Source: Chryseobacterium suipulveris
GTDB taxonomy: Bacteria > Bacteroidota > Bacteroidia > Flavobacteriales > Weeksellaceae
Reading direction: 5' to 3'
Assembly (NCBI RefSeq): GCF_022811685.1
Contig: NZ_CP094532.1
Location: 2,071,501 to 2,135,500 of the forward strand
DNA length: 64,000 nucleotides
Below the pieces are notes generated by a model that was not told the DNA's origin, made no database searches, and saw only the letters and a list, made by a program, of their open reading frames with translations. Position numbers and translations under genes: made by a program. Positions 37,101 to 43,566 of the stretch are shown one piece after another (position 1 is the first letter of the stretch; every line of letters begins with the position of its first letter).

Positions 37101-37693
37101 GGAATCATGAGTACAGACTATCGGATAGTCCAATTAACGATATTGGAAATGGTTCGGAAAATGTTAAATATTCATATGGAACTATTCAGGAATTTCAAGA
37201 TGCTTATGGAGGTTTAGGGAACTATGGAGTCAGAAATATATATCTAAAAACTCCAGAAGGATATGGTGTTGCTGCTGATGGTCTTTTTTACAAAAAGTCT
37301 TGGTGGGATAACCTTTGGGGGTTAGAAAGGAATGTGGCAAAAGGAGAAATTTTAGGAGTAACTTTCCCTTCAAACGATATTTATATGTCGAAAGCTGCGT
37401 TTGCTTCCAAGTCTCAATTTGTTGATACGATAACTCACGAGACGGCACATGTCATTCTGCAAAACTCTAAAAGCGCGGCGCTAGCAGCAAGTGGAGTTAG
37501 TACAAACATGGGAATGTATGCAAGATATCTTGATAATAATGGTCATGTTTCTATAAGAAAGATGTCGATTGAGTTATTCAACAAGAATCCATGGTTAAAA
37601 CTTCCATGGCGTATTCCATTATATTATTTTCAAAATTCTCAACCCGCATTGGATAAGTTACTTACCCCTTTAATAAAACCCTTTAATTTTTAA
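31115..37693 (+). CDS. SpvB/RHS-repeat polymorphic toxin with HETAH tip
   Basis: A 2192-residue secreted protein. In order: signal peptide (1-20); SpvB-like domain (about 20-330, YTLPIETPPGIKSVAPQ); FG-GAP/VCBS-type calcium loops near 331, 482, 553, 638 and 707 (GDYNGDGLIDF, GDLNGDGNIEI, DIDNDGKADF); YD/RHS repeats from about 1115 to 1650 (YNDWGQILTESD, YDEWGRKSAFYD); RHS core at 1753-1868 ending YNDPSGEF; then a hydrophobic glycine-rich stretch and a tip domain with THETAH (about 2107), a HExxH zinc-peptidase motif. RHS shells encapsulate a C-terminal toxin. The tip is thus predicted to be a metallopeptidase effector. ATG at 31115 follows GTG at 31112. Confidence 0.9.
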   Translation: MKKIYFVLLITLGILHYAQPSVHDTQGNIEVNVDGQLQYTLPIETPPGIKSVAPQINLIYTSGTGTGIAGYGWNISGLTSISRMGKTIEKDGEFQGIRFNNNDFYSFNGQRLIYKSGGSGPVNTGVNGALSTTEKYSNIKVKAVGSVTGQEWQGPEYWEVTFEDGSQAWYGATTNGASSARTPLEYNIVKWKDAQGNYITYNYLLSNNVSVISSIQWGGNEELGKPHFNTISFNYIGRDLKENAYLNGIQFVQDKLLKSVVVSSSGSQFKKYVVSYNNDIVNNDNNKVVGYQFADTIKVFNSQNEAANPATFSTKKLSTSMQEKSFVDFSDVVGSGDYNGDGLIDFILKQTAQNGKPEGYYLYFDKLNNESSPFLYLGPSSDFSSFANFTIKPSNNIVKARQGLVTIKNIDSPSNPQSNGGIEIKCYSINLDPALLNTLNNPLVLEHSKFINPTDYLAGSSYPQFPPANYGYYIKSDAMSPKDIDVNLDGVSELIFTLYDKGYYKRQNPYPYEWVTVELGYRYVIIDQDDFASNTFTKINTPTTTNALESAFAMDFDNDKVLDIIKIEAPNYNNYESTNVTYYTRNKYSNAVLQRSVNTPVNVVSQYFVKKIGNSGNYKYVLTLKQRHSIKGLRNEVKFGDLNGDGNIEIITPLEKNLGSDSHIAGYSFYLNNGKTLSESFQGFIEYYNSNYIQNGYYEKSHNGIIDIDNDGKADFLSLYAGYNTQGSGFSNLILTKLNEFQYDPTNIQFKWSYKLTSLLTNHRGGNAIFPIYGDFRINNTNSKILFISNSLANSNDRKIISYFHYNLGSDKNISAINQGGITTSINYKELDPSVNSNFYAPAKVEQYPYMELDRLPQTFAVSQITQAGRKQDFRYRGMITHLHGRGMVGFRQTARSSWYADGLENTKVWSGIEIDPLNDSVPTKEWSVRPNNEDQIFDLSVNNSQILTLKQTTYQIDLVTGIAYNAIKAIVPKTNITKDFQKNITYETTITYDQFYLPKLTETTINGSFAKKTTELNYIHNQSGEGKNYFIGRPDYKIERVDAYGDTKWAKEVYTYNNNLLETLTKFDNNTVSWIREKYYYDEGSAQGFGNITKKEITNYVDAQIISSQAQYEPKGRFVIRKTDNLGLQTNYTYNDWGQILTESDVFGNIVTNSYDNWGKPTASTSTLSGTTTYDYYRDSSYNLRTTQNNPDGSIAIKFVNALGQNYKTVTKAFEQNKYVSKETKYDNIGRITYESIPYFENSISSNYASSYGSIISYNDSFFPAKVTAKEPYNGKEIETAVSGRVTTTTEKNGYLRTYTKTADALGNTINSSDPGGNIIFEYNANGQQTKASYGGNIVKTSYDEWGRKSAFYDPANGEYSYEYTGAGDIRKEISKNGYKKYTYRSNGLLDSVEERSNDNVATVKNYSFSYNQYWQIAAKSGTSNGKSYTTAYGYYSNGRFWGSTEYLEGREFRNWDTVYDSYGNIKSYKKQIVSNGVTTSVEIENFYSPWDGSLYQVKEKGNGKLLWELQSTNAKGQVENAKLGATQITNTYSQLGYISTAKHISPIDTIINNYYIFEGQKNELSLRYNYISGLNETFGYDNNNRLTSWTNPKTGQTSYNTYDEKGRITANDQIGNIGFNIGGNVYRASNIKLNANGMANYGIGGQNILLQNIKYNENNDPVKIRGRQNDYAFEYGLSANRQVMYYGGKFENNQNASFTKYYSEDASFEIKRNKWGQEKHVIYVGGSPYESNIVYIRSFGSSTTSVHFLHKDYLGNILAIVSEGGYPVERRHYDAWGKLTSLRIAGGLYDPDNYTGELLVDRGYTSHELLMGVQLIHMNGRLYDPLLRRFLNADENIQDPFNTQNYNKYGYVMNNPLLYNDPSGEFWVAGFFLTYIGPAIYAAIVGAGIGAAIYVAKGLFTNNWSWGGFAKSVLLGAVSGFATGGLANVFSATGFFATTGVGALTGGLGGGIDALFNGTDFLKGVLRGAAFGGSIAGISWGIAKIVKAATISAGNHEYRLSDSPINDIGNGSENVKYSYGTIQEFQDAYGGLGNYGVRNIYLKTPEGYGVAADGLFYKKSWWDNLWGLERNVAKGEILGVTFPSNDIYMSKAAFASKSQFVDTITHETAHVILQNSKSAALAASGVSTNMGMYARYLDNNGHVSIRKMSIELFNKNPWLKLPWRIPLYYFQNSQPALDKLLTPLIKPFNF

Positions 37694-37696
37694 TTT

Positions 37697-38257
37697 ATGA
37701 AAAAGGTAATTTTAGTGATAGTTTCTACTTTGTTTCTGTTTTCCTGCAAGAATCAGCCAGTAAATGAATTGATAATCCATCCATCAATTAATAAAACTGA
37801 TTCATTACTCATATTAAATATTAAGAACGATTCAGATCTGGATTTAATGGTTGAATTTCCTTATTTATCTAATTTCTACTATAAAGATGAGATAGATGCA
37901 AGTTCATCGGAACTCGTTTCCTTGCATCAATCTTTCGCTATTATTTCTGATTATAGGGACACATCAATTTTTAAAAACTCCAAATGCAAGTTAGTTCAAC
38001 AATATCTGGATTTGAAAGATTCAATTCAACCCAAATTTTTAGAAAAAAGAAGTGAGAAAAAATATTATTTAAAAATCAAAAGATATAGAAGCGGGAAAAC
38101 TATTGTTTTTCAAGATGACAATTTTAGTTTTGTATTTAATCTCTTAAAGGAAGGTGACAAACAAAAAATATCAAGTTTTCGTAATTACAGTTGTAACGGC
38201 TATAAATATTTCACAGGAACTTTTAAGTTCTTTCCTAGCGAAATTACTTTACCGTAA
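37697..38257 (+). CDS. lipoprotein, candidate immunity protein for the HETAH tip
   Basis: A 186-residue lipoprotein (signal ending FLFSCKNQ, Cys at 17) starting 3 bp after the RHS stop. No known domain is recognised; the rest is mixed alpha/beta with a C-terminal CNGYKYFTGTFKFFP. Position directly behind a toxin tip is the hallmark of cognate immunity genes, and a periplasmic lipid anchor would fit protection against an extracellularly delivered protease. Function is inferred from position only. Confidence 0.6.
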   Translation: MKKVILVIVSTLFLFSCKNQPVNELIIHPSINKTDSLLILNIKNDSDLDLMVEFPYLSNFYYKDEIDASSSELVSLHQSFAIISDYRDTSIFKNSKCKLVQQYLDLKDSIQPKFLEKRSEKKYYLKIKRYRSGKTIVFQDDNFSFVFNLLKEGDKQKISSFRNYSCNGYKYFTGTFKFFPSEITLP

Positions 38258-38307
38258 TACTTATAATTGTACAATTTTGTTAGAAAATTGCATTAAGGAA
38301 AGGATAA

Positions 38308-38590
38308 GATGAAATTAATCTCACATTAAAGCCAGGATCGTATGTTGACCGCTTTGGATCAGAAGGTGGAAAATTCGTATCACCAGCAGGAATAGATTGT
38401 GGAGCAAGGGCTTTGCCACCAGGAAGTTTTAACAATGATTATTATTTATATAAAGTCCAATGTGCCTATTGACGTTAAGGCGTCTATAGTTACTCCGTAT
38501 TTTGGAAATCCAGGATTAGGGACACAATACAGATTTTCAGAGCCTATATTTAAATTGATTGAAAAGGGAATATTAGTAAGAGTTCCGTAG
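38308..38590 (+). pseudogene. TNT-domain (NAD glycohydrolase) toxin tip, frameshifted
   Basis: Translation gives LKPGSYVDRFGSEGGKFVSP, ARALPPGSFNNDYYLYKV in one frame, a stop at about 38470, and IVTPYFGNPGLGTQYRF plus EPIFKLIEKGILVRVP in the next frame. Together these are the complete conserved core of the TNT domain of Mycobacterium tuberculosis CpnT-type toxins, including the Gln of the GxQY motif. A single shift near 38455-38470 breaks it. There is no start codon or RHS core attached, so it is an orphan tip. Confidence 0.8.
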
Positions 38591-38592
38591 AT

Positions 38593-38769
38593 ATGAAAAC
38601 AGAATATATAACAACAATTACTGAATCGGAATCCTTTATTTTTGAAAGAACTTGGTTTGAAACTCTAAATTCACAAAAACAAATAATACAAGTAAGACCT
38701 GAATTTGGGAATGGAGTTAAAATACATTACCGATTTGATAATAACGGAAATTATATTGGAAAATGGTAG
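38593..38769 (+). CDS. 58-residue ORF behind the TNT tip
   Basis: ATG at 38593 lies 2 bp after the TNT stop and opens 58 codons (MKTEYITTITESESFIFER ... NGNYIGKW). Its stop overlaps the ATG of the next ORF (ATGGTAG), suggesting coupling. The final NNGNYIGKW-like strand is a common end in small immunity proteins of RHS loci. No family is recognised. It may be an immunity protein or a piece of one. Confidence 0.5.
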   Translation: MKTEYITTITESESFIFERTWFETLNSQKQIIQVRPEFGNGVKIHYRFDNNGNYIGKW

Positions 38770-39035
38770 TAAAAATTGAAGATGTTAAAAATGTCTACAG
38801 AAATATTATTTCTGGTTTAATTACTTTAGAAGAAGCTGACAGATGGGCATGGAAATTAATCACAGAAAATGATAAAAATAATTTGTTTTATGATGATTTA
38901 AATGATGAAAAAATCATATGGAAAATGGTCATTTATCTCTATGGTATTGATATACCCGATCTTCAAACTAATATTCCACAAAGGACTAAAGAAGATATCC
39001 TGTTTTTTTTAAAATCAAATAATATTATCATTTAA
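38763..39035 (+). CDS. small ORF, candidate immunity protein
   Basis: A 90-residue acidic protein (VYRNIISGLITLEEADRWAW, DIPDLQTNIPQRTKEDILFF) with helical character and no signal peptide. It overlaps the preceding 58-residue ORF by 7 bp and precedes the second TNT fragment. Likely the cytoplasmic immunity protein of the TNT cassette or of a lost neighbour; assignment rests on position. Confidence 0.5.
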   Translation: MVVKIEDVKNVYRNIISGLITLEEADRWAWKLITENDKNNLFYDDLNDEKIIWKMVIYLYGIDIPDLQTNIPQRTKEDILFFLKSNNIII

Positions 39036-39080
39036 CAGGTTAACATTCTCGCTGCTTCTTGGGGTAAATCATTTCAGTAT

Positions 39081-39166
39081 GGATAAGATGAAATTAATCT
39101 CACATTAAAGCCAAGATCGTATATTGACCGCTTTGGATCAGAAGGTGGAAAATTCGTATCACCAGC
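39081..39166 (+). pseudogene. second TNT fragment, cut by a RAYT element
   Basis: These 86 bp repeat 38302-38387 with two mismatches and encode the same LKPxSYxDRFGSEGGKFVSP start of a TNT domain. The match ends exactly at TCACCAGC, where the left REP of the transposase element begins. The remainder of the domain is not found to the right of the element. Confidence 0.85.
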
Positions 39167-39167
39167 T

Positions 39168-39898
39168 GCAAAGTCTCCCGACTTTTGAGCCAACAAAAAA
39201 ATCTCTATCTTTGAGCAAAGCAATGCCATGAAAGAGGGATACATTATCAGAGATCAAGAAAAACCGCACTTCATTACATGTACCATTGTAGATTGGATCG
39301 ACATTTTTTCCAGAAAAATATATCGTGATATTATTATTGACTGTCTCAACTTCTGTATCAAGAATAAGGGAATGGTGGTTTTTGGATATGTGGTCATGAG
39401 CAACCACATCCACCTGGTCGTGCAGTCGGAAACCAACCAACTCTCCGACCTGATCCGTGACTTTAAAAAGTTCACGGCAAAACAGATTTTAGAAACCCTA
39501 CATACCGAACCCGAAAGCAGACGGGACTGGATTTTGGAACGATTTGCAAAGCCAACAGAAACCCACTCGAGGAATAAAAACTTTCAGGTTTGGCAGTATG
39601 GAAACCATGCCGAAGAAATATTTACCCTAAAGTTTATGAGGGACAAGTTGAACTACATCCACCTAAATCCCGTACGCGCAGGAATTGTTGAAAAGGCAAA
39701 CCACTACCTGTATTCTTCCGCCACCAATTATTCTACCGACAAAGGACTTGTGGAAGTTGAAATTGCGGAAAATCCGGTAATCGATCCATTGGGAAAAAAC
39801 GAGTTTTGGAAATACAATAATTATGATGAATAGAAAGGTCGGTGGCTCAAAGTCGGGAGACTTTGCGCAGCGGGGACTTTGCGCAGCGGGGGATATAA
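39168..39898 (+). mobile_element. RAYT/REP element (REPtron)
   Basis: A single transposase gene is flanked by inverted REP hairpins: left 39168-39191 (GCAAAGTC TCCC GACTTTTGAGCC) and right 39844-39866 (GGCTCAAAGTCGGGAGACTTTGC in two pieces GGCTCAAAGTC, GGGAGACTTTGC). Each has an AAAGTC/GACTTT stem. To the right, GACTTTGCGCAGCGGGG is repeated in tandem. The left end sits inside the second TNT fragment. Confidence 0.8.
39228..39833 (+). CDS. REP-associated tyrosine transposase (RAYT, IS200/IS605-like Y1)
   Basis: A 201-residue Y1 transposase with the metal-binding HUH motif in MSNHIHLVVQ, GYVVMSN before it, and LNYIHLNPVRAGIVEKAN with the family NPVRAG sequence. The catalytic Tyr is expected in the helix around YIHLNPVRA/HYLYSSA. 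RAYTs act on REP hairpins as single-stranded DNA. The frame is intact, so the element may be active. Start at ATG 39228 is supported by MKEGYIIRDQEKPHFIT, a typical opening. Confidence 0.92.
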   Translation: MKEGYIIRDQEKPHFITCTIVDWIDIFSRKIYRDIIIDCLNFCIKNKGMVVFGYVVMSNHIHLVVQSETNQLSDLIRDFKKFTAKQILETLHTEPESRRDWILERFAKPTETHSRNKNFQVWQYGNHAEEIFTLKFMRDKLNYIHLNPVRAGIVEKANHYLYSSATNYSTDKGLVEVEIAENPVIDPLGKNEFWKYNNYDE

Positions 39899-40013
39899 TA
39901 TTTATCAAAAAGCAGGCTCAATGAATGATAAAGATGGAGTTTTTGAAATTGGTGTTAAAAATGATGGAGTTATTGATCATAGATTTTTTAGACCTAACAA
40001 AAAGAAAAAATGA
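39894..40013 (+). pseudogene. toxin-tip remnant with GVIDHRFFRPN end
   Basis: The frame starts directly after the RAYT right end and reads YNIYQKAGSMNDKDGVFEIG, VKNDGVIDHRFFRPNKKKK and stop. It is the last 39 codons of a toxin tip of unrecognised type; the rest is gone. Its stop overlaps the ATG of the next ORF by 3 bp, the arrangement of toxin and immunity genes. Confidence 0.55.
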
Positions 40014-40303
40014 AATATTTAGTTGTTGCCGCTTCCTTAAATGGAACCGGAATTAGAGACAAGTATAACGGCGGATACGTTGATATAAAAAAATTAGGTT
40101 TATCCGTTGATACTATTAATCGTATTGAACAATGGCTATTAAATTACGAAGATGAGCACTATAATGGATTTTCTGACGGGTGTAATGTTGATAAACTTGA
40201 TAAAGAAGGATTAGAGATTGCTAAAATTGTTAACGAAGAATTGTCAGATGTCAAGATAGAATATTTTTCAGATGCTAGAATGACAACAGAAATATTATTG
40301 TGA
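40010..40303 (+). CDS. candidate immunity protein of the FFRPN tip
   Basis: A 97-residue protein (MKYLVVAASLNGTGIRDKYN ... IEYFSDARMTTEILL) overlapping the stop of the preceding toxin remnant in ATGA fashion. No signal peptide or known domain recognised. Intact although its toxin is reduced to 39 codons, so it could be an orphan immunity gene. Confidence 0.55.
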   Translation: MKYLVVAASLNGTGIRDKYNGGYVDIKKLGLSVDTINRIEQWLLNYEDEHYNGFSDGCNVDKLDKEGLEIAKIVNEELSDVKIEYFSDARMTTEILL

Positions 40304-40332
40304 AAATATATATCCAAACGAGAGCAATATGA

Positions 40333-40482
40333 AAAAAAGCACTTCAACAAACACTCGATGATAATCATGGCCCACATTGGGAAGCTGGTCCAATTCAAAC
40401 AAATCCAGATGGAAGTCCAAAATTGAATAATTTTGGTTGGCCAAAATTACGAAACAAAACAAAGTCTAAAAGAGATTACTAA
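40333..40482 (+). pseudogene. toxin-tip remnant with HGPHWEAG motif
   Basis: From 40333 the frame reads KKALQQTLDDNHGPHWEAGP, IQTNPDGSPKLNNFGWPKLR and ends KSKRDY stop. NHGPHWEAG is reminiscent of His-based nuclease tips of RHS proteins, but the family is not identified. The upstream continuation (YPNESNM) is in another frame across an A7 run, so the tip is frameshifted as well as lacking an RHS core. Confidence 0.5.
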
Positions 40483-40489
40483 CCTACAT

Positions 40490-40960
40490 ATGGAAACCAG
40501 AATACAACGAATGATTAGATGCAAAACAAACATGAAAAAGCATCTTAGCCAAATGAATTATCTGTGTTCATTTTCAGTAATGGAGGAAACGCTGCTATCT
40601 ATCGAAAAAACAGATGAGGTTTGTGAAAAGTATAAGGTTTTTTCTAAAAATGTAAAAGAATCTAAAATATTTGAGAGCAACAAAATTGATATTATTGATA
40701 TTATTAAACAAATTTCTAACTCTGATTGCGAATGCTTCTTAATTTCAGAGTTCTCTTTCGATAGTGGATTGCTTATCCTTCCTTCAATACAATTTTTTAA
40801 TTCTTCCTTTAACTTCCAAGATTTAGATTTTTATAGAGTAACGTTGGTATGTACAAATTTTTCTAATGCAATTACATTTTGGGAAGTTGAAGAATCTGAG
40901 AGTAGTGTACAAGTTGAAATTGTAGGTACAGAATGGTTTGATTTATTAAGAATATTATAA
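40490..40960 (+). CDS. candidate immunity protein of the GPHWEAG tip
   Basis: A 156-residue acidic protein starting METRIQRMIRCKTNMKKHLS, 7 bp after the toxin stop. In-frame codons further upstream overlap the toxin remnant and are not used. The C-terminal part (FYRVTLVCTNFSNAITFWEV, GTEWFDLLRIL) is beta-rich. No family recognised; the immunity role is inferred from position. Confidence 0.55.
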   Translation: METRIQRMIRCKTNMKKHLSQMNYLCSFSVMEETLLSIEKTDEVCEKYKVFSKNVKESKIFESNKIDIIDIIKQISNSDCECFLISEFSFDSGLLILPSIQFFNSSFNFQDLDFYRVTLVCTNFSNAITFWEVEESESSVQVEIVGTEWFDLLRIL

Positions 40961-41122
40961 AGAAAAATTCAAAACGATAGGAATCGATGGTATGAGGACG
41001 CATTTTTGTCAGTCTATCAATTAGAAGAGGATTATAATGAAATAGAAAAAGTTATTAGCGAGGGTGATTACCAAAAAATGGACATATTACTTAATAAGCC
41101 AGAAGGCAAAAAGATAGCATAA
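40961..41122 (+). pseudogene. start-less fragment of a small acidic protein
   Basis: The frame reads IQNDRNRWYEDAFLSVYQLE, EDYNEIEKVISEGDYQKMDI and ends LLNKPEGKKIA stop at 41122, without an initiator. It resembles the tail of an immunity-type protein. It abuts the next RHS-core stub, marking a recombination junction at about 41121. Confidence 0.45.
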
Positions 41123-42077
41123 CTCGGGAATGTACGACTTCGGGGCGAGGAACTATATGCCCGATCTGGGGAGGTGGTTCAACGTCGATCCTTTGGCAGA
41201 GTTAAGCCCCGATTTATCACCTTTCAGATATGCTTTTAACAACCCGGTATCTGTAACCGATCCTACAGGAATGTATGAAGATGATAACTATGGTGGAGGG
41301 GACTATTATCATGATTCGGATAGAGGATATGATTTTCCGGGATCATTTGATTTTGATTTTCATTGGAGTAATGCGGGAGGTACAAATTCTACGTTTGATG
41401 ATATTATAAATTTTAGATGGGGAATGGATTTCGCTATCCGCAGTGGATTTCACGATGGTAGCGGATCTTATGGTGATTCTATGGAAGATATAGCACAGGA
41501 GCACGGCTCTAATGATATGATGAATGATGCGGTACAAGATCCTTATCCTAACCAGCAAGGACCGGGACCGAGAAGAGGGTCTCCATCTCCAACACCAATA
41601 AATAATAAGGGAAATGGACAAATATATCCAAACCATCATACTCCACTGCCAAGTCCCGCTTTGGTAATGATGGACAGTCCTTGGGATATTTTAGGGATAT
41701 TAATTGCCAACAGTGAACCAAAGAACAGATATGCTGCTTATGCTTTAGGCGCAGCTGCCATTATTTTAAGCAAAGGAAGAGCGGCGGATGACGTGTTAAA
41801 AGGGGAGGCTAAAGGAAGTTTATCAGGAACAAAAAATGCGTTAATTAAAGTAAAGTCCGAAATAGGATTAACCCCTTCACAAACTTTGCCTAAAGCTGTA
41901 GGTAAATATGGAAGTCCAAAACGAGGAACCCCAGTAAAAGGATATAGATTAGACCCAGCCCATCCAAATGCTCCTGCTGGTTCACCAGAACAGTTTCCCC
42001 ATATTAATTATTGGGATTATACATTGGGTAAAAAAGGTAAAGGAGGTATTAAAGGTGCTATACCAATAAAAAACTAA
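41121..42077 (+). pseudogene. orphan RHS-core stub with toxin tip
   Basis: Starting with NSGMYDFGARNYMPDLGRWF and ending the core at VTDPTGMYED, this is the last third of an RHS core plus a tip of about 270 residues. The tip has an acidic Gly/Asp linker ending QGPGPRRG, a short hydrophobic helix and a terminal module GYRLDPAHPNAPAGSPEQFP, HINYWDYTLGKKGKGG, which looks like a nuclease-type tip of unassigned family. ATG at 41130 exists but lies inside the core, so it is a stored cassette, not a normal gene start. The first 50 bp are identical to the stub at 43630. Confidence 0.7.
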
Positions 42078-42079
42078 AT

Positions 42080-42517
42080 ATGGAAAACTTTAAGAAAGAA
42101 TTATTTAAAAAAGAATATGGTATTGATTTTCCTCCTTATTTCAAGATAAGCGAAGACAAATGTCATGAAATAAAGTATAATATCATTCATAAATTCAAAT
42201 TGATTCAAGATGATTTTGAAAAGAGTCTAAGAAAGAAGCAGCTATTTTTTAATTTAATAAATGCAGAAAATGAGAATTTCAATTTTTGTAATGTTTTAAA
42301 AAATATCCAAATCACAATAGGAAGTCGCTTGTATGTTAATTGGGACAATTTTCAGACAATAGATAAGTTTTCTTCTGAAGATTTTTGTAAATATTTTAAT
42401 GATATTTGGTTTCCTTCTGCTGATGATATTGATATTTTTGATGATAAATTAAATTGGATAATATCAATTCGTCACGATGGTGCTATATTTTACATTGAAA
42501 GTTGTCAAACTAATTAA
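42080..42517 (+). CDS. candidate immunity protein of the GYRLD tip
   Basis: A 145-residue protein beginning 2 bp after the toxin stop (MENFKKELFKKEYGIDFPPY). It has an N-terminal helical part and an acidic end (FPSADDIDIFDDKLNWIIS, HDGAIFYIESC). No signal peptide. Directly coupled to the stub before it, thus probably its cognate immunity gene. Confidence 0.6.
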   Translation: MENFKKELFKKEYGIDFPPYFKISEDKCHEIKYNIIHKFKLIQDDFEKSLRKKQLFFNLINAENENFNFCNVLKNIQITIGSRLYVNWDNFQTIDKFSSEDFCKYFNDIWFPSADDIDIFDDKLNWIISIRHDGAIFYIESCQTN

Positions 42518-42572
42518 ATCAAAATAATTATGCTTTCAACAGATAGAAAATTCCATTTTATAGGGGAATTAA

Positions 42573-42971
42573 CCTTTTCTGTGGGGAATATTTGGCGGCA
42601 GAACGTGGACAGAAGGACGACTAACGTACAATGTAGATGCTGATGGTAAGATAACAGGAATAGCACCTCTTGCGGGTACAGTTCCTATTGGACCAGCGGG
42701 AGCTTTTAAAAGTATTGTTAAACCTGTACATGGAAATTCATTAAAAAGCTTAAAACCAACTTGGGGCTATGAACTATATGATAAAGCTGGAAATTTTCTT
42801 AAAAATGGAATAACTTCAAAAGTAGATCCGCTTACTCGATATACAAAAGCTTTTATGGCCGATAAAGTGATGAAACCAGTGAAACTTTTTGAAAATAGGC
42901 TGAAAGCTTGGCAATGGGAGTTTAAGAAAAATCAAGTCAATAGAGGTCCTTTGAATAAAAATATGCATTAA
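42573..42971 (+). pseudogene. toxin-tip fragment, possibly GIY-YIG-like
   Basis: The frame opens after a TAA at 42570 and has no start until deep inside. It reads LWGIFGGRTWTEGRLTYNVD, then WGYELYDKAGNFLKNGITSK, VDPLTRYTKAF and ends QVNRGPLNKNMH. The GYELYDKAG...NGITSK...RY pattern resembles the GIY-YIG (URI-type) nuclease fold, where Tyr, Gly and Arg are key; I am not certain. A complete-looking tip without RHS core. Confidence 0.5.
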
Positions 42972-42985
42972 TTTATTTTATAATA

Positions 42986-43426
42986 ATGATAAAGTTTTTT
43001 TTAGCAACAGAATATCCTACATTTAGTACTACAACAGAGGGGTATAAAGTTATTGAAAAGCAAGGAAACGAATTTCAGAAATTGCTTTGGGGAGAAAATG
43101 GCTTAGAGGAAAGACTTTCTTCAGTTAATACTCATAACTTTGAAGGCAATATTGATTTGGTGTTATTTGAATTTTATTTAAATCCTATTGATAATTTAGC
43201 AATAAAGATAGACAAAAAACCAATTGATTACAGACAGAATGAAAAAGCGTTAGGAATTCGTATTAGCATAACAAATGATAATTTTTTTAATTTGAAAGAA
43301 GATAAGATAAAGTTACTACTGGGTTTGATGATAGAAAAGGTCAACTTATTAAATGATTTTATTAAAAGTAAGAAAATAGAGTTCAATGTAGTGTCATTTC
43401 GAAATTTTTTAGTTGAAATAAAATGA
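42986..43426 (+). CDS. candidate immunity protein of the 42.6-kb tip
   Basis: A 146-residue protein, 14 bp after the tip (MIKFFLATEYPTFSTTTEGY ... NVVSFRNFLVEIK), soluble, with alternating strands and a helix (DKIKLLLGLMIEKVNLLNDF). No family recognised. Position is the only evidence for an immunity role. Confidence 0.55.
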   Translation: MIKFFLATEYPTFSTTTEGYKVIEKQGNEFQKLLWGENGLEERLSSVNTHNFEGNIDLVLFEFYLNPIDNLAIKIDKKPIDYRQNEKALGIRISITNDNFFNLKEDKIKLLLGLMIEKVNLLNDFIKSKKIEFNVVSFRNFLVEIK

Positions 43427-43566
43427 ATATTTATTTCATAGGAAATTTATATTATAATCTATGTTCTAAAGCCTAGGAGTTATGTGCGGGAAAGTGATGT
43501 GTTTAAAATAATGAGTGCCACAGAAATTACCCTTTTTGTGTCATAATCTTCCAAGAATCGGAATTT

